In this document: piece by piece, positions 12,469 through 25,339 of the stretch
Position numbering within the stretch: the first letter of the stretch is position 1
Layout: every line of letters begins with the position of its first letter
Source of the DNA: Alentia gelatinosa
Taxonomy: Eukaryota > Annelida > Polychaeta > Phyllodocida > Polynoidae
Length of the DNA stretch: 64,000 nucleotides
Direction of reading: 5' to 3'
Assembly: GCA_950022655.1 (NCBI GenBank)
Contig: OX465583.1
Location: 64,756,306-64,820,305, forward strand
The notes under the pieces: model-generated
Told to the model about the DNA's origin: nothing
The model's input: the letters and a program-made list of their open reading frames with translations, nothing else
Databases searched by the model: none
Position numbers and translations under genes: made by a program

Positions 12469-12474
12469 TTTAGA

Positions 12475-14345
12475 AAGATCGTTCAAATTCAAAATCGCCA
12501 AAGAAGCATTGTGCATCTTACCTGCAACCAATGTCAAGCATATATCTTATATCACAATTTTGTTTTCTCTTTTATTTATCGTAGTAGTATATAGGCTCTT
12601 AGGCCTGTCTTACTTACAACCAGCTCTACGTGTTAACATGACTAGTTTGTAAAATTAACCATAGAATTCTTCAAAAAGGATTTTTCAGCTGATCTTCACC
12701 ACGATGAAGAGGTTCTAAGTAACGTAAATAATGGCCTTAATTGTTTCCTGTGTACATTCTATGCCTTTCTGTGGAACTAAGTGCCACCGTTAAGCCAAAG
12801 GTGGCCTGGTGCTTAAACCATTACGAACACTAATACGTTTGAATACCCTAAAAATGGTCATTAATGTATTAGAAAAAACATATGATATATTATACGTAAA
12901 AAATACACAACCTTACTTTACAGCACCCAAGAATTATGTGTTTAAAGGAAACTGATTGCGCGCTTTGTACATGGACCTTGGACCTGATATTGCCAAAAAC
13001 AATTAACTCGAGATGATAGAACCCTCTCGAGAGGAAGATAATGAGGACTAAAAATCTGAAGGGTGGAAACTTGGGTAAGAGTAACAGTCAGAAGGCAAGG
13101 TCTTGAAACATAACGGAGCAACCTAGAGACGACAAACAAATGGAATAAATAAAAGATGAAAAACATAAAAGACAATGTAAAGTAGAGGAACTGCCCCCCC
13201 CCCCCTCCAACAAAAAAAAACAAAACATTTTTCTTTAAGAAAAATACACAACGTACTCTCTCTTTATATATACTTAACGCTCTCTTTTAATCCAGTCACA
13301 TTTCCTCTCGAATTTGGCAAATTTCTCTTAAGACTATCTGGGGATAACATGAAATGAAATCCTAGTCTTGCTTACAGGTGTTAAACCTAAAGTTGAACCC
13401 AAATTGCAGCTACACCTTTCCTCGTGCACGTGCCTCATAGTGAGCCTGCTTTAACTGACCGTGACCAAAACCCGGGAGACCCAAAGGAGGCATTGCGTGA
13501 CCACAGAGGGCGTGGTCCCTAGGTGGTCTCATCATCGTCCAGGGGGGCCCTGCGAACACCACAATAATGGTGCCTGGCTTCAAAGTGCCGGACACCGCTA
13601 GCAACCCGCCCGTATATATATACACGACAAGCACACACCCTTAACCCGCGGATTGTTCATGGAAACTTTCCCGGAAAACCTGGTGCCAAGCCGGTGGCCG
13701 GGCACTGCTCAGTGCGCTCCAATGCCTTTTCTCAGTTGGCGATTCAGTTTGCTCGATTGCCGCGACGTGCACGGCAGTAAACGGCCAAAGGAACCATCCA
13801 TTCACACCTCTGGCACCTCATACACCTTCCGCATGCTTCATTCGGCGTCAGCGGAATCCCTGACTTGACCAGAACGGTAGAGCTCACCCAGTTATCGTCC
13901 CCTTTCTGTGCGGATAACGTCGCCCCGGTGCTGGGTCTACCTGAGCGTCACTGTCACCTGCTTGTGGTTTGTGTATGTCTCTGGCGCGGTGCCTTTGAGG
14001 AAGATGTTAATGACGTCCTTGTGTTTCCTTATTAGCTTCATTTAAAGTTGCCGGGTTTGGTCGCCGACTAATTATTCGCCGATCCCACCTGTTCGCTTGT
14101 GAAGTATCCTGGGGGTGTCAAGTCTCTAAAAGATGCACCATGAAAAAAAGCGTTTAAAATGTGTCTTTCATTTCTGGTTAAATGCGCATCACACATAAAT
14201 TGTACCATTAGATACACTCTCTATGCATCGTGAACCATGTATCACAACGAGTTTAAGCAATAAATCTTTTTCTATGTTCTCTTTTACAATGTATTTTCTT
14301 TCATCGGGTGTTGTTCAAAATGGGTGTTTGAGAAGTTTATGGACG
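12475..14345. other. No gene recognised
   Basis: AT-rich to 13380, then mixed. Poly-C at 13193-13205. The moderately GC-rich 13430-13900 has short open frames without a known family. Confidence 0.5.
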
Positions 14346-14349
14346 TGCC

Positions 14350-14351
<2 letters not shown>

Positions 14352-14403
<52 letters not shown>

Positions 14404-14411
14404 TACATACA

Positions 14412-14443
<32 letters not shown>

Positions 14444-14446
14444 CAT
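14352..14446. repeat. (TA)n-(CATA)n compound microsatellite
   Basis: About 22 TA units passing into about 12 CATA units. The same compound structure recurs at 42042-42108. Confidence 0.95.
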
Positions 14447-15061
14447 TTGTGTGAATCAACGCACAATTGCATTGAATTATTCTGGCATCTCTGACCGGCC
14501 TCGTCAAATGCATTAATGCTTTTTGTTTGAAATAACTATTATTATGTACTTCGAAAGTATAGATGGACGTCGGGATGCATTGTGAGGTCTGAATTCTGCA
14601 TTGGCATTGGTGGGTTCTAGCCCTTATGCTCTCACAGCCTCCCCCCCCCCCTATTTTCGGATTCTGTCGTTGCCTGATACGGGACTGCATTCATAAATCT
14701 CCTCAGAATGCACGATATTCCGCGGCAGATTTGGCTACTCCCCAATCTTGGCTCTATCTGCGGCCAGACGCACATAGTGACACCAGCATCTGGAAGTAAT
14801 CTTCCCATGTCCCTCCTCAACACCTCCTGGCTAGTGTCCAGGCATGTGGTAAGTCACATATTCGCGTAGACATGTTCGTCCCTCGTTCTCATTGAAGAAG
14901 AGGCTATGATATTGCTGGAGGTAGTAGCACAAATCTATGATATCTATTGATACATTCTTTGAAATGTTTTGGAAATGGTATCAGATGTGTCTACGATTCC
15001 GTGGAAATAGCTAGCCAACTAACCAACCAGGCTACACTGCTGAACAACTATTATCGGACAA

Positions 15062-15349
15062 AGGAAGAAACCAACAAGTTTTGGTCAAAGTTGTTATTCT
15101 CCACGAGTTTGATGTGGAGTGATGTGAACGAGGCAACAGCCGAGTGAAGTCATATCAAGTAGCACCCAATCGAGTTAGAGACAACAACTTTGACCCAAAC
15201 GAGGTACTTTCTGTATTCATCTCACCCCGGTACACACTAAAGGAATGGACAAAATATATGCCATGGAGAACGGACTCCAATACTCATAAGGGCATGGAGA
15301 ACGATTTCCCTATGTTAAACATATGGGACAAAATACCAGGGGTGATATA
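15062..15349 (+). mobile_element. Foldback repeat, family B copy 2
   Basis: Palindrome TTTTGGTCAAAGTTGTTATT against GACAACAACTTTGACCCAAA, then the CATCTCACCCC to CCAGGGGTGATAT module. Close match to 8380 and, inverted, to 27754. Confidence 0.85.
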
Positions 15350-15589
15350 AAGAAATGATAGGTGAGAAGCATGTATAGATCTCAATAGATCCGGAGAATC
15401 ATGTAAAGAAGAAGAGAATCTTGTGTTATTGGATCTTGGACCAATATTCCATGGTATAAGAGGTAATATTATATAAAGACAATGTCAGCCTATTTATGAT
15501 GCTCCCCATACACCTATGTCTGTATAAATGTATGAATGGTGATTTTCTGTCTTCTTTTTTAATCTGAGAAAAAAAAACACTTCGTTGTT

Positions 15590-15957
15590 ATACGTTGCCT
15601 AAAGGTATGAGTGCGCACATGGACTTCCTGTTTGCTGCAAAAAAGACCTTTCACAATGTGCATGCCTTTTAATGTGGTATTGTGAAAGGAACAGAGGGCC
15701 AGTGTCTCAGGGTCTTAGAGGTGTGCCCCAGCTGACCATGACCAATCACTTAAGACAGAAATACCTCATTGACTTACTGGTGTTTGATATGTTTGGATCC
15801 TAGAATACTCAATCAGTTACACAAAAGGCAAGTAGGCTTGGTGCAAGTGGTTACAGAAAATGACCCATGGACAGAATATATTCAAAACAATTTTATTGTT
15901 TTTTTATCTATAATTGCACTCTCATTCATCAATGATGAACATAAGATTTGCTCCTAG
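15590..15957 (+). repeat. Dispersed repeat, family H copy 1
   Basis: Contains CAGCTGACCATGACCAATCA, GTTTGGATCCTAGA and TTGCACTCTCATTCATCAAT. Shared with 29659-30215 and 34675-35045. It has no terminal inverted repeats and no long open frame, so it may be a SINE- or solo-element-like repeat. It shows the uninterrupted version of the site occupied by an element at 29768. Confidence 0.75.
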
Positions 15958-15959
15958 TT

Positions 15960-16995
15960 ATTCATATACCATTGGTTAAGAACGTTAACTAACATAGAGG
16001 AAAAGTGCAATGACTGTACTCTTACAAAATTTGCAAATCACAAATAACAAATGAACTAATGGAATCTAAATACATGGGAACTATGCCTTGTTACTATTTA
16101 ATTCGGTATGTCTTTTTTTATCTCTATAATTCCACAGCCACATATTGGACCATCAAAATGTAAGTATGGGGAAATCATTCAAAAAGCTATTGAATCAAGT
16201 AAGGAAATTCATGTTTCATTTGAATTTGAATTGGCAGCTGCATAACGGTATATTTGCACCATTGCTGTAATACTGTATCATGGGAATGTTCATAGCCCAA
16301 ATCAGACCAAATTACCGAATGAATATTATTTCCACTATTCAATCACATTTCTATGGACTCGCCGTTACTATTGAGGACCTCTCGTGTATATCCAACAAGC
16401 TGCCTATTCATGGTCTATATTTTCATAAGGCATCGTAACCGTGAAGGTAACGGTTGCTCACCGATCTACATCATACACTTATTTCCCCCATATTAAACGT
16501 TGTCTGCCCAGGTACAACACAACACTCAGACTGTGTCTTAAAACCAGGAGGCAGGTGTTTCAGAATTATTTTTTTTAGTGCGGCGCTGATTTACGCCTGT
16601 AATAGCTCGTGTGCGGTGATCTGCGAACACATTAACAGTTATGACTAGGCGTACGTTATATCCCTATCCCGTTAGGCCAACCACAAACCCACCATCCGTG
16701 AACGTCTCGGAGAATTGACACGCTGCCATTCAAGGTGAGTGGACATACAGCTCGATGCGCCTGGCTATGGTTGACTTGGTCCTGCTTGTGGCAGGGAGAC
16801 TGTATCATGGCTTAATAACACCCATTCCATTTACGGCTGAGACCATAGCTTAAAAAGTATTAATTTGGGAGAAAAAAGGTCAAAGTGTATGAACTGACTG
16901 CTGCCAGGAACCAGACAGATGGCAATGGTGTCCTCCTAATGAGGGCTAAAGGTTGGAGCTGTTTCCAGTGTCAGGGGAATAAAAGGTACCAATAT
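15960..16995. other. No gene recognised
   Basis: AT-rich ordinary sequence with no repeat structure noticed. Confidence 0.5.
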
Positions 16996-16998
16996 CAT

Positions 16999-17267
16999 AG
17001 AGGAAGCATATGGGAGCTTAGGTTCAGAGCTCGTATCCCATCGAGTTTGAATCGTGTAGTAATTCACAAGTTGAAGCCGCATGAATTACTCCGCGATTCA
17101 AGTGAGATGGGGTCGGTTTCTGAATTTATCGCACCCTTCACATTGACTAATGGACTAACATTTGTGACATAATTTCCCCATTGTGTATTTCTATCTAAAT
17201 ACTCAATGGCATTTGGTATGAACTCCCAAAGTAAAGTCTATGGGGGAAAAATACCAGGGATGAGATA
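16999..17267 (+). mobile_element. Foldback repeat, family A copy 3
   Basis: Matches 4492 through both palindromes, but the right arm of the first is truncated: GAGATGGGGTCGG jumps to GTTTCTGAATTTATC. Ends CCAGGGATGAGAT. Confidence 0.8.
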
Positions 17268-17475
17268 ATACTTTGTCGCAGTGTGCTGCCCATGATACTG
17301 CTCCCTTAGTACTGTATTGGCAGTAGTCATTTCCTGAAGGGTCAACGTTATGTCTAAATCAATAGAATTAGAAAAAAACCACTGTACGTCGGAACCAAGT
17401 AACGATGGATTCATGTCCTCCATTTCTAGTACATCATTCTCAATCTAAAGAGCTCTTGGATAATAAATACGTGTA

Positions 17476-17713
17476 GTAATTTCCGAGCGTATGCAAGAAT
17501 ATTACAACTTCTGTTATCTGAGTCTAGTCAATATTATATTCACCATCCACCTTTTCCTAACAAGTTGGGTACTTATATTAATTCATTTACATACGCACTA
17601 TTTTTTAATACGCACTATATTCTTCCATATGCTCCGGCTTTTGCAACTCGGAGCATGTATTTCCTATGGACACTGTGTATTAGGTGGATAATAACACTGT
17701 GAATATACATCTT
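17476..17713 (+). repeat. Dispersed repeat, family M copy 1
   Basis: Shares TTTCCGAGCGTATGCAAGAA, CACCTTTTCCTAACA, GCACTATATT and GGAGCATG with 25876-26165 in the same order, so it is one repeat family of unknown class. Confidence 0.7.
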
Positions 17714-17714
17714 G

Positions 17715-18735
17715 CTTATTTGAACACAAACAATGCTCTATGATTCATTTTTTTATTTACACGACTTGATCACGCGAGGTGGGGTAACAGTTTCCCCCAC
17801 ACCTGGCTGTAGTGTAGGTGCGGTTGAGTGTGTGTAACTGTGCGGGGGTAGGAGGTGATACGGGGTGGGGGCCGGGGGCAGGAGGTGATAGAGGGTGGGG
17901 GTGGAGGTCGGCAGCACACCTGGGAGCATGCCTACAGTGGCTGCGTGTCAGCCGGGTGTCGGGGCCTTTGATCCCGCCTCAGTCTCCCCCTGCCAGGCGG
18001 CACGTGAACGGTCATATCAATACATAACGGCCCATAATAGGCGCTGACCCCCCTTCCCCACCTCCCCACCTCCCCAACCCCTGTGTCCCGTAATCGGCCC
18101 GCCTCCCGCCATTATCACTGAACCACACGCGGAGGGGGAGGGGGGTGTGGGGAAATCTGAATCGCGCCGTTCGATAAACCCAACAAATGTGGAATTGTTC
18201 GAGTGCCCGCTCACGCCGGCCGAACAAAGGCTACAAAACGGAAAGCAGCCTGACAGCATTAGGGGGAAATATATGGGCAAAGGTGCTGACGAGAATGACG
18301 TGAAAATATTGGACATGGGAGGTGAAGGCAGCGTAACAAATAGAGCTTTGTTAAGGTGTGTGCGGCGTCAATGGCAGGCCAGGTTGGTTTAATGTCGTTA
18401 ACCTCACCTTTTTTTGTGTTCTCAACCAGATCTAGTGATTCATGGGTCCAATATGAGGAAAGCATAATTCAGATCAGGGAAAATATGAATCTGTGCACCT
18501 GAAATATCTGATATCTGCTATTTTTGGAGGCGCGATATCGTATATCGCGAATCTAAGAAATATACAGAAGTCTGTCTTTGTATAACTAGGAAAGCTGTTG
18601 ACACACAACCCCATCGATTTTTTTTTCTAAATACGTTGAGAGACAACAGAAGCGATTTTATTCCAGTATCAATAATAAATATATTATTTTCCTTTAACAT
18701 CTTGCAGAAACGATATCATTGATATCCCATTGTAA
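17715..18735. other. No gene recognised; GC-rich block inside
   Basis: 17800-18140 is GC-rich with G-runs and GGGGTGGGG motifs. A small palindrome GCGATATCGTATATCGC lies at 18533-18549. Confidence 0.45.
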
Positions 18736-19449
18736 TTGAATCCTCTTGATGTCAATAAATGCTGCTATTCAAGAAAAATATGTATTATTTGTGGAAGCAA
18801 TGGTTGTGTAAAATACAATATTTTGGATGAATTCTTGTATTTGGATTGGAATCTAGATTTGTATTTCCCCATTCCAGGAACCATAACACCAGCAGCCCCA
18901 CCCTACCCCATCCGGGGACCGTGTGGACAATACTCAGTACCTGACACCCAACCAACACTGCGCCACTCCCCAGGGCAAACACTGCCGCGCTGCTCACCCT
19001 CTTCATCGCCATCGAGTGACCAGCAAGCTGCAGGCATTGCTTTCAAGAGGTTGGAGCAGCCACCATTTGCGTGCATGGTCGATGCATCGTCGTCGACGAT
19101 CGCGAACCGCCGAGGACCCGAGATCTCGTCTTCTCGTGTTATCTCGTGTGGTCTCGCGGAGTCTCGCGTGGCTTTATCGTCGTCGTTATCGTCTGGGGAT
19201 GACCTGGGGCTGGGACACGTCGGTGGCTATTGGCAATCCATGGCACCGACGTCAGGTGAGCCGCGGGGTACTTTGACGGCGCCTACCAAGCCTATCGGGT
19301 GTCGTGAGGGGTTGTGGGGAGTGGTCGGGGGCGATGTACCCCTCTCTAGCCACCACACCCCCAAACAACCACCCCTACCCCCCACCCCAACCACACCCTC
19401 ACACAACGCCACGTTGAGCCAGGCACAACCGGGATATTCGCGCCAGTGA
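18736..19449 (+). other. 237-codon open frame, possible exon 18878-19255
   Basis: Open frame rich in Pro/Ser in its second half, with no recognised domain. Inside it an acceptor-like CCCCATTCCAG ends at 18877 and a donor-like CAG|GTGAG begins at 19256, which would bound a 378-nt (126-codon) exon. A second frame is open over the same stretch, so this may be only GC-rich composition. Confidence 0.2.
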
Positions 19450-19836
19450 AAATATTAGCGTTTTTTTTCCAATATTCTATATTCCCTCATATATATTCCT
19501 CTAACAAAGCACTCCTCAAAGCCACCCAACGCTTCATAACACACAGGTATTGGTTGCCAAGCCTTATTTTATTGCCACCCCAGGAGCAGTTCACTGTATT
19601 TCACTGGAGGCATACAGTAAACATATCCAACCCCGGGAGTGCTGCATTAAACAGTTGCCGGCCTCACCTCAGTCAATCGGTGGCGGTTGCTGGGGCTCTT
19701 CACCTCTGCCACCGGTTGTGTGGCCGCGGGTGAAGGGGCAGGGCGGGCTTATTGACCCGCAGGCTGGGCGGGCTCAGTAGGTGTGCAGATCGGGTGGACA
19801 GAGGAGAGACACTACACCACTCACTCCTGCAGTCAG

Positions 19837-20829
19837 TAAGTCCAATGCACATCTAACGATTTCTGAACATGGATGTTCCTTTATCGGCGACAAAGGCACA
19901 GTACTTTGTCTCAGGCAAGACATCCAAAAGTCCAATGCACATCTAACGATTTCTGAACATGGAGGTTCCTTTATCGGCGACAAAGGGACAGTACTTTGTC
20001 TCAGGCAAGGCATAAGTCCAATGCACATCTCAAGTGGGATTCACACGATGGGATTCATGTACCTCACAGGGCTAAAAATCTCATGCGATTTTGTTCCTTT
20101 TTAGGGGGAAATGTCTTTAACAATTACAGGGAGGAAAACATGTCTCAGGGAAATGAATTCCTATAATATAGACGAAGAAATTGTGTTCGAGTACAGAATC
20201 TCAGCAGGATTTGTCTCAGAAAAACACCCTGTAAGGTACATGAATCCCATTGTGTGAATCCCACTTAATGATTTCGGAACATGGATGTTCCTTTATCGGC
20301 GAGAAAGGCACAGTACTTTGTCTCAGGCAAGACATCCAAAAGTCCAATGCACATCTATCGATTTTGGAATATGGATGTTCCTTTTAGCGGCAACAAAAGA
20401 ACACATCTCGGACACCTTCCTTGATTTTGCCTGCAAAAAGTTCACCGACTGAAGCCTAATATACATCTTCCGATTCAGCGTTAAACAATTAGTTCCCAAA
20501 TCGTATAGGAGTCAGGTGAATTATCTAACCCCTCGGCCCAAGTCGGCCACTCAAGCAGGGGCCTTTTACCAACGTTCTGTTGTCGGCGACTGGATTTATC
20601 AACATGTTGATAAACATGATAGGAACACTGAACGAGAACTTGTCAGCGACAAAAGAACATCTCAAGGAGGGGGTTTTACTAATCGTTGGCTGACCCTTGC
20701 TTAGCTGTCCTACATCTACCGACTGGGGCCGACTCTGTTAGGATGTCTCGCCTGAGACAAATTACCGTTCCTTTGTCGCCAACAAAGGTACATCAATATT
20801 CCGAAATCGGTAGATGTGTATTGGACTTA
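19837..20829. mobile_element. Terminal-inverted-repeat element with internal 90-bp repeats
   Basis: Ends TAAGTCCAATGCACATCTAA (19837) and, inverted, TAGATGTGTATTGGACTTA (20811-20829). The left terminal unit is repeated in tandem with a 90-bp period from 19838, 19928 and about 20014. The third unit is split by another element (20032-20266) and continues after it. No transposase frame was seen; non-autonomous DNA transposon. Confidence 0.75.
20032..20266. mobile_element. MITE inserted in the 90-bp repeat array
   Basis: 235 bp. About 40-bp terminal inverted repeats (20032-20071 and 20227-20266, about two mismatches) start AAGTGGGATTCACAC. It sits inside the third 90-bp unit: CACATCT lies to its left and AATGATTTC to its right, where intact units read CACATCTAACGATTTC. 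The insertion is therefore younger than the array. Confidence 0.85.
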
Positions 20830-21318
20830 GCCAAGTCGAGTTGACTGACCGACTTGCATGCTGACAAATCCCTACCTACTCTTATCCCTGCTCATAATAG
20901 CAGCTTATCCTTCTCCTCTGAATGTTTTCATTGAACACTAGTTACAGACCATTGCAAGCAGTTATAGTAACGTTCTCCTATATAAAAAACTATGCCAACC
21001 CTATCGCGATTTCACCAGGGTAAAAAAGCTCCTCTCGCCAACCTTCTGACGGATGGATAATAGATTGCGTACATGGTGATAGATAAAGGCAATCATTGAT
21101 TGTAACCAGTTACCTTTTAATACAGATGGAGACAGACGGTGATGAGAGGTGCTCTGCTAGGATCCATTGACTAGGAGCGATTACTGAGCAGCTCGGAGCA
21201 GCTCAGAACCGTGTATTGCGGGTTACAGCCTTGTCCTTATAGTTTGCTTCGGTCGATCTCCTGTGAAAGCTAAAAGTCGATTCCCAATATCAAATTCTAT
21301 TACCAACGTCATAATTCA

Positions 21319-21335
21319 TACGTATATATATATAC

Positions 21336-21386
<51 letters not shown>

Positions 21387-21432
21387 CATATATATTATAT
21401 ATATATATATATATAATACATATATATATACA
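21319..21432. repeat. TA/CATATA microsatellite
   Basis: Interrupted TATATA and CATATA units. Shorter TA runs are at 22186-22207, 24784-24802 and 28144-28157. Confidence 0.9.
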
Positions 21433-21539
21433 CCGTTGTTTAAGATTGAAGAAGTACAAATAGTCAAGATAGATAGTCGCTATCGTACTTATTACTTCTG
21501 TTACTCTTATACTACATAATATATTTTATTAGGAGACAG

Positions 21540-21665
21540 GGTTAGTGTACCTGAATGGAATCTGTTCAGAGATATTTTGGTTGGAAATACTCACCAAGTT
21601 CGAAGAACGAGATAAGTCTTTCCGCCCAAAATATCGAGGAACAGATAGAATTCAGTCACAATCAC
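21540..21665. mobile_element. Palindromic repeat, family N copy 1
   Basis: TCTGTTCAGAGATATTTTGG near 21562 pairs with CCAAAATATCGAGGAACAGA near 21637. Similar to 37876-38000. Confidence 0.6.
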
Positions 21666-21828
21666 CATGCCTCCTTACTATTACATAATGGGATTTAATT
21701 AAAACATCATTTTTGTACTTATGATGTCATGAACTTTCGACCACCAAAATGACACATCACTTTACGAATGTCAACCCTGCTGGTCACGTGGTAGAGAGGG
21801 TAGTATTAGTTATATTATTATATACCTG

Positions 21829-22098
21829 TGTGCGAATGTCTATGAAATACTGCCCGCTGCTAGGGGTGCAGTAATGTTCGTGCCCACTGTGAGTGTGACT
21901 TAATAATTCATCAAAATTACGTTTTTTCATCGATTTAAGGTATGTAATAATAAGCAAACGTCCTCACTGTAGGCGAAACGTTTCTCGTTCTCGTTCAGTC
22001 TTTGATTTCATACTGCCTTCCGCCTATGGCGTCAGGCGGTATGATATCAAAGACTGACCTCGAACAGGAACCATTTTGTCCACAGTAAGGACGTTTCC
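21829..22098. mobile_element. Long-palindrome element, family D copy 1
   Basis: A 146-bp hairpin at 21953-22098 (arms centred on GTCTTTGATTTCATACTGCC), preceded by CTGCCCGCTGCTAGGGGTGC, which is also found inverted beside copy 2 (36066-36352). No coding capacity. Confidence 0.85.
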
Positions 22099-22209
22099 TA
22101 ATAGTACGCCACTGCATGGACGAATGAAATCTATACTGCTAGGGCATATAAATAAGACATTCGCCCACCGATTTATGATAATAAACTATATATATATATA
22201 TATATAAAT

Positions 22210-23190
22210 ATTAGACCATACAATAAACAAATCTTTATGATACCACATTAGATACGACAGGCAAAAAAACAGAATTCGCACTGATGTCGATGACATAATA
22301 GATCTATGATCATGATCTCATGGTTAATTTTCTTTGCTTCTCACTGGAAATGAAAACGAGCAACGACTGCAGACACCGACCATTAAAGCCTTGCCATGCT
22401 GTGCTTGTGCAATCGGTCTAGGACTAAATGGCATGCCCCAGTATTGAACCTGCAATCAATAGGACCTGCTGGCTTTTACGGTCTTGTCAACTTCATCGAC
22501 CGGGGGTGAGATGAGGGGCCACCCCTCCCGCGCCCGCCCGCGCCCCGCCCGCTTTGATCCCACTATGACATTGCTTTGGTCATCTTGCCCTTGTCCTCCC
22601 TGCAAGGGACACACTACACTCGGCCTCCAGGGTCAGGTTGCCGGCCCTAGTCAGGCAGAAAAGGGGGGCAAAACAAAAGGTGAAATGACACGACCCTCAC
22701 ACCCCCAGGTCGATTGATCGCGGAAATGCTCCAATTTCCAAACAATTTCAAGACTGGGTTATGCTGTTCAAACAGCGATGAAAAAGGCAAGGGATCAGAT
22801 GAGGGGCACACAATGGTGGATAGTGGATATCTAGTCGTGTTTGCCCGGCCGAAACATTGAGACGGTTTGTAAACAGTGTAGAATCAGTCTGATGTCATTG
22901 GTGGCACGGCCAAGGGGGAGGGTTCACGGACCGGTATTGAGCGACCCCCACCCCAGATAACACCTGTCGTAGACTGATAACCTGCTATCCATGTACACGG
23001 CGAGGGACTTTCAATATTTTAACACCTGAATATTGACTCAGCATGTAGATGGATCTAGATGTCGATCAACAATGCAGGATTTCTATTGATGTGAAATTAA
23101 ATGTACACTGTTCATTTGGGTTTTTAGTAAATAGTATTAAATGAGCGTATTTTAAGAGTATGGGGAGCCTGTGGAACAATCTGTGGTACA
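22210..23190. other. No gene recognised
   Basis: 22495-22720 is GC-rich with a short open frame lacking a known family. The rest is ordinary. Confidence 0.45.
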
Positions 23191-23194
23191 TGAC

Positions 23195-23540
23195 ATAGAA
23201 AAGTGAAATCGCGTAGCAATTCACAGGGAAAAGCCGCGTGAATTATGTAGCGATTTAAACGAGATGGGGATCGAGCTCTGACCCTAAACTTGAATAGGTT
23301 TCTGAATTTATCTCACCCTTCACATTGACTAATGGGCTTACATTCTTGACATAATCCCCCATTGGATATTTTTCCTAAATATCTAATGGGCGTTGGATAC
23401 GAGTTTCCAATGTTATGTCTATGGAGAAAAAATACCTGGGGTGAGATAATGAAGAAGAAACCAACTAGTTCTTGTCAAAGCCGTTATTCTTCACGACTTT
23501 CATGCGGAGTGATATGAACGAGGCAACATTGAGGGGTGAT
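23195..23540 (+). mobile_element. Family A copy 4 joined to a family B fragment
   Basis: Family A (ending GGGGTGAGAT near 23447) is followed at once by GAAGAAGAAACC, the start of family B, truncated near 23540. The direct junction supports the view that A and B modules recombine or insert next to each other. Confidence 0.75.
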
Positions 23541-23812
23541 CGTATTTTTTGTATTTCAATGTAATCAATGACCTTATTAGTGAACCTCGCTGAACTCTCC
23601 TTACACATTGCTGTCTACTGCTTTCTGTAGTCAGGGACCGCCCCTTGTTTGATTGTGATGTACTGCCTGATTCTCATCGCTTATTTACTAATGGTGATAG
23701 ATTGTAGAAAAAATAAGCCTGAAACTTGATAACAAAACGTAGGATCTTATCATGTCCTAGTCGCTATACATCTATAGGCAATCTACAAGGGCCAATATGT
23801 ACTTTTTATGCG

Positions 23813-24484
23813 CCGTTTTCACCTGCCGATTATGACCACCGATTATGGCATTTCACACCGCCGACCGATTATGCAACAAATTTAGTGCAATAATCGTCAG
23901 TTGGAAATATATATGGTTAACAATTTTTCTCCCCTGCCTTATGATATATGGCACCACCGACCGATTTCTTCACCCACCAACAAAATCAAAGCACATTGAA
24001 TTAATCGGTGATGCTCAGCATTTTACTACCGAAAGACGGCAAGCATCCACTGCATTTTCAAAGTGCACGTCACTTATTATGTACAAACAACCTTTCACAG
24101 GGCGAACCATCAACCGACTTTTGTACAGCGTGAAAATTATCGGTGGGTTTTTAGTTGGCAGGTGAAAACACTGTTTTCCCATTTCCATTGGCCGATTTCC
24201 TGTCACCGATCTACAGTCAGGAACCACCCACAGACTTTTGGCACTACTGACCCACAATTGGTCAATGGAAACGACCCAGCTCGTGAAATGGCCCACAACT
24301 TTTTCTGCTTAGATTATGCATTGTGGCACCACCCACCACTGAGTGAAAGCTTGGTCACTGAGTAAAAACAAAAAAAAACCCTCACCGATTTCTTTATACT
24401 GACGCACAGTCAGTGGCACCACCGACAAACTTTCTGGGTAACTCAAAAAATCTCCGCCGTTTTCGTCTGCCAATGGAAACGGAC
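23813..24484. mobile_element. Two adjacent inverted-repeat elements, family G
   Basis: Element one, 23813-24170, has ends CCGTTTTCACCTGCCGAT and GGCAGGTGAAAACA. Element two, about 24178-24484, has ends ATTTCCATTGGCCGATTT and CTGCCAATGGAAACGGA. Inner GCACCACCGACCGATT and CACCGATT motifs repeat. Open frames across them are not gene-like. Confidence 0.65.
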
Positions 24485-24591
24485 CTTATGACCTAATAAT
24501 CGGTGGATATTTAGTCGTCAGGTGGTACTACATACCCATGCCGTATATACTGTAAATATGCACCATTTTTCTATATAACGTAAAAATACCG

Positions 24592-24613
24592 TACGGAACA
24601 ATGTTCCGTACAG
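24592..24613. other. Perfect short palindrome
   Basis: GTACGGAAC-AAT-GTTCCGTAC near 24592-24613, 9-bp arms and a 3-nt loop. TACGGAACA and TTCCGTATA occur again nearby. Confidence 0.6.
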
Positions 24614-24849
24614 CAAAATACGGAACACTTCCCCATACGCGTTGACTAAAATATTTATTGTTAGACTAAATCAAATCAATAATTTTAATCAATTTCGGGT
24701 ATATGATAAATATAGAACGACCTACCATGCTTTCGGTGCTTAGGCGGGGCTTGATTATTTTTATGGTACTTGGGATGAGAAGTTTATATATATATATATA
24801 AGTTTATAAGGAACTCGACGTAAACGCCTCGTTCCGTATAAACCGTAAA

Positions 24850-25160
24850 TTGTCATCTCGTTTTATAGCTTGTAGAGCATGGTGAGGACGTTCTATATAA
24901 GTACGCTGGAGTTGACAGCCCGGGCTCGGTCTCCGCGCCTACCTGTCCAGGTATTGACCGTCTCCAGGTGTAGCGGATCGATGCACCGGAGACGGGGTGA
25001 GGCGGGGCCGGGAGGGCATGCCCCACGCTGACCTTATCGCGTGTACCGCGCCTAGAGATGCCCACTCACCCTCTCCGGCCAAAGACCACCTCTCACCCTC
25101 TATAGAATGAGACCAGCAGGGGCTCGCGGAATAATCTAGGATTGTACATATGTAGACCGT
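24850..25160. other. No gene recognised
   Basis: Moderately GC-rich stretch before the inverted-repeat element. Its short minus-strand frames have no known family. Confidence 0.4.
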
Positions 25161-25161
25161 A

Positions 25162-25335
25162 GGGGGCCATCCATAAAGTACGTACACAGAATTTCTGAAA
25201 TTTCTGACCTTTCTGACCCCCCTCCTCCCAGTATTGTACGCAATAGAACAAAGAAGGGGCATACGCAAAATTTCTAAAATGTTTTACCTCCCCACAACCA
25301 TCCTCTCAATGTGTACGTGCTTTATGGATGGTCCC
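25162..25335. mobile_element. MITE-like element, family K copy 1
   Basis: About 25-bp ends GGGGCCATCCATAAAGTACG and (inverted) GGGACCATCCATAAAGCACG, flanked by TA or TAG on both sides, which suggests a short target duplication. Ends of the form GGxCCxTCCATAAAxTACG are widespread on invertebrate MITEs (general knowledge). Confidence 0.8.
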
Positions 25336-25339
25336 TAGT

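Noticed and set aside
14284..14690. Open frames over TA/CATA repeats (also 21263 and 41874)
   Set aside because: Tyr/Ile/His-rich translations of microsatellites.
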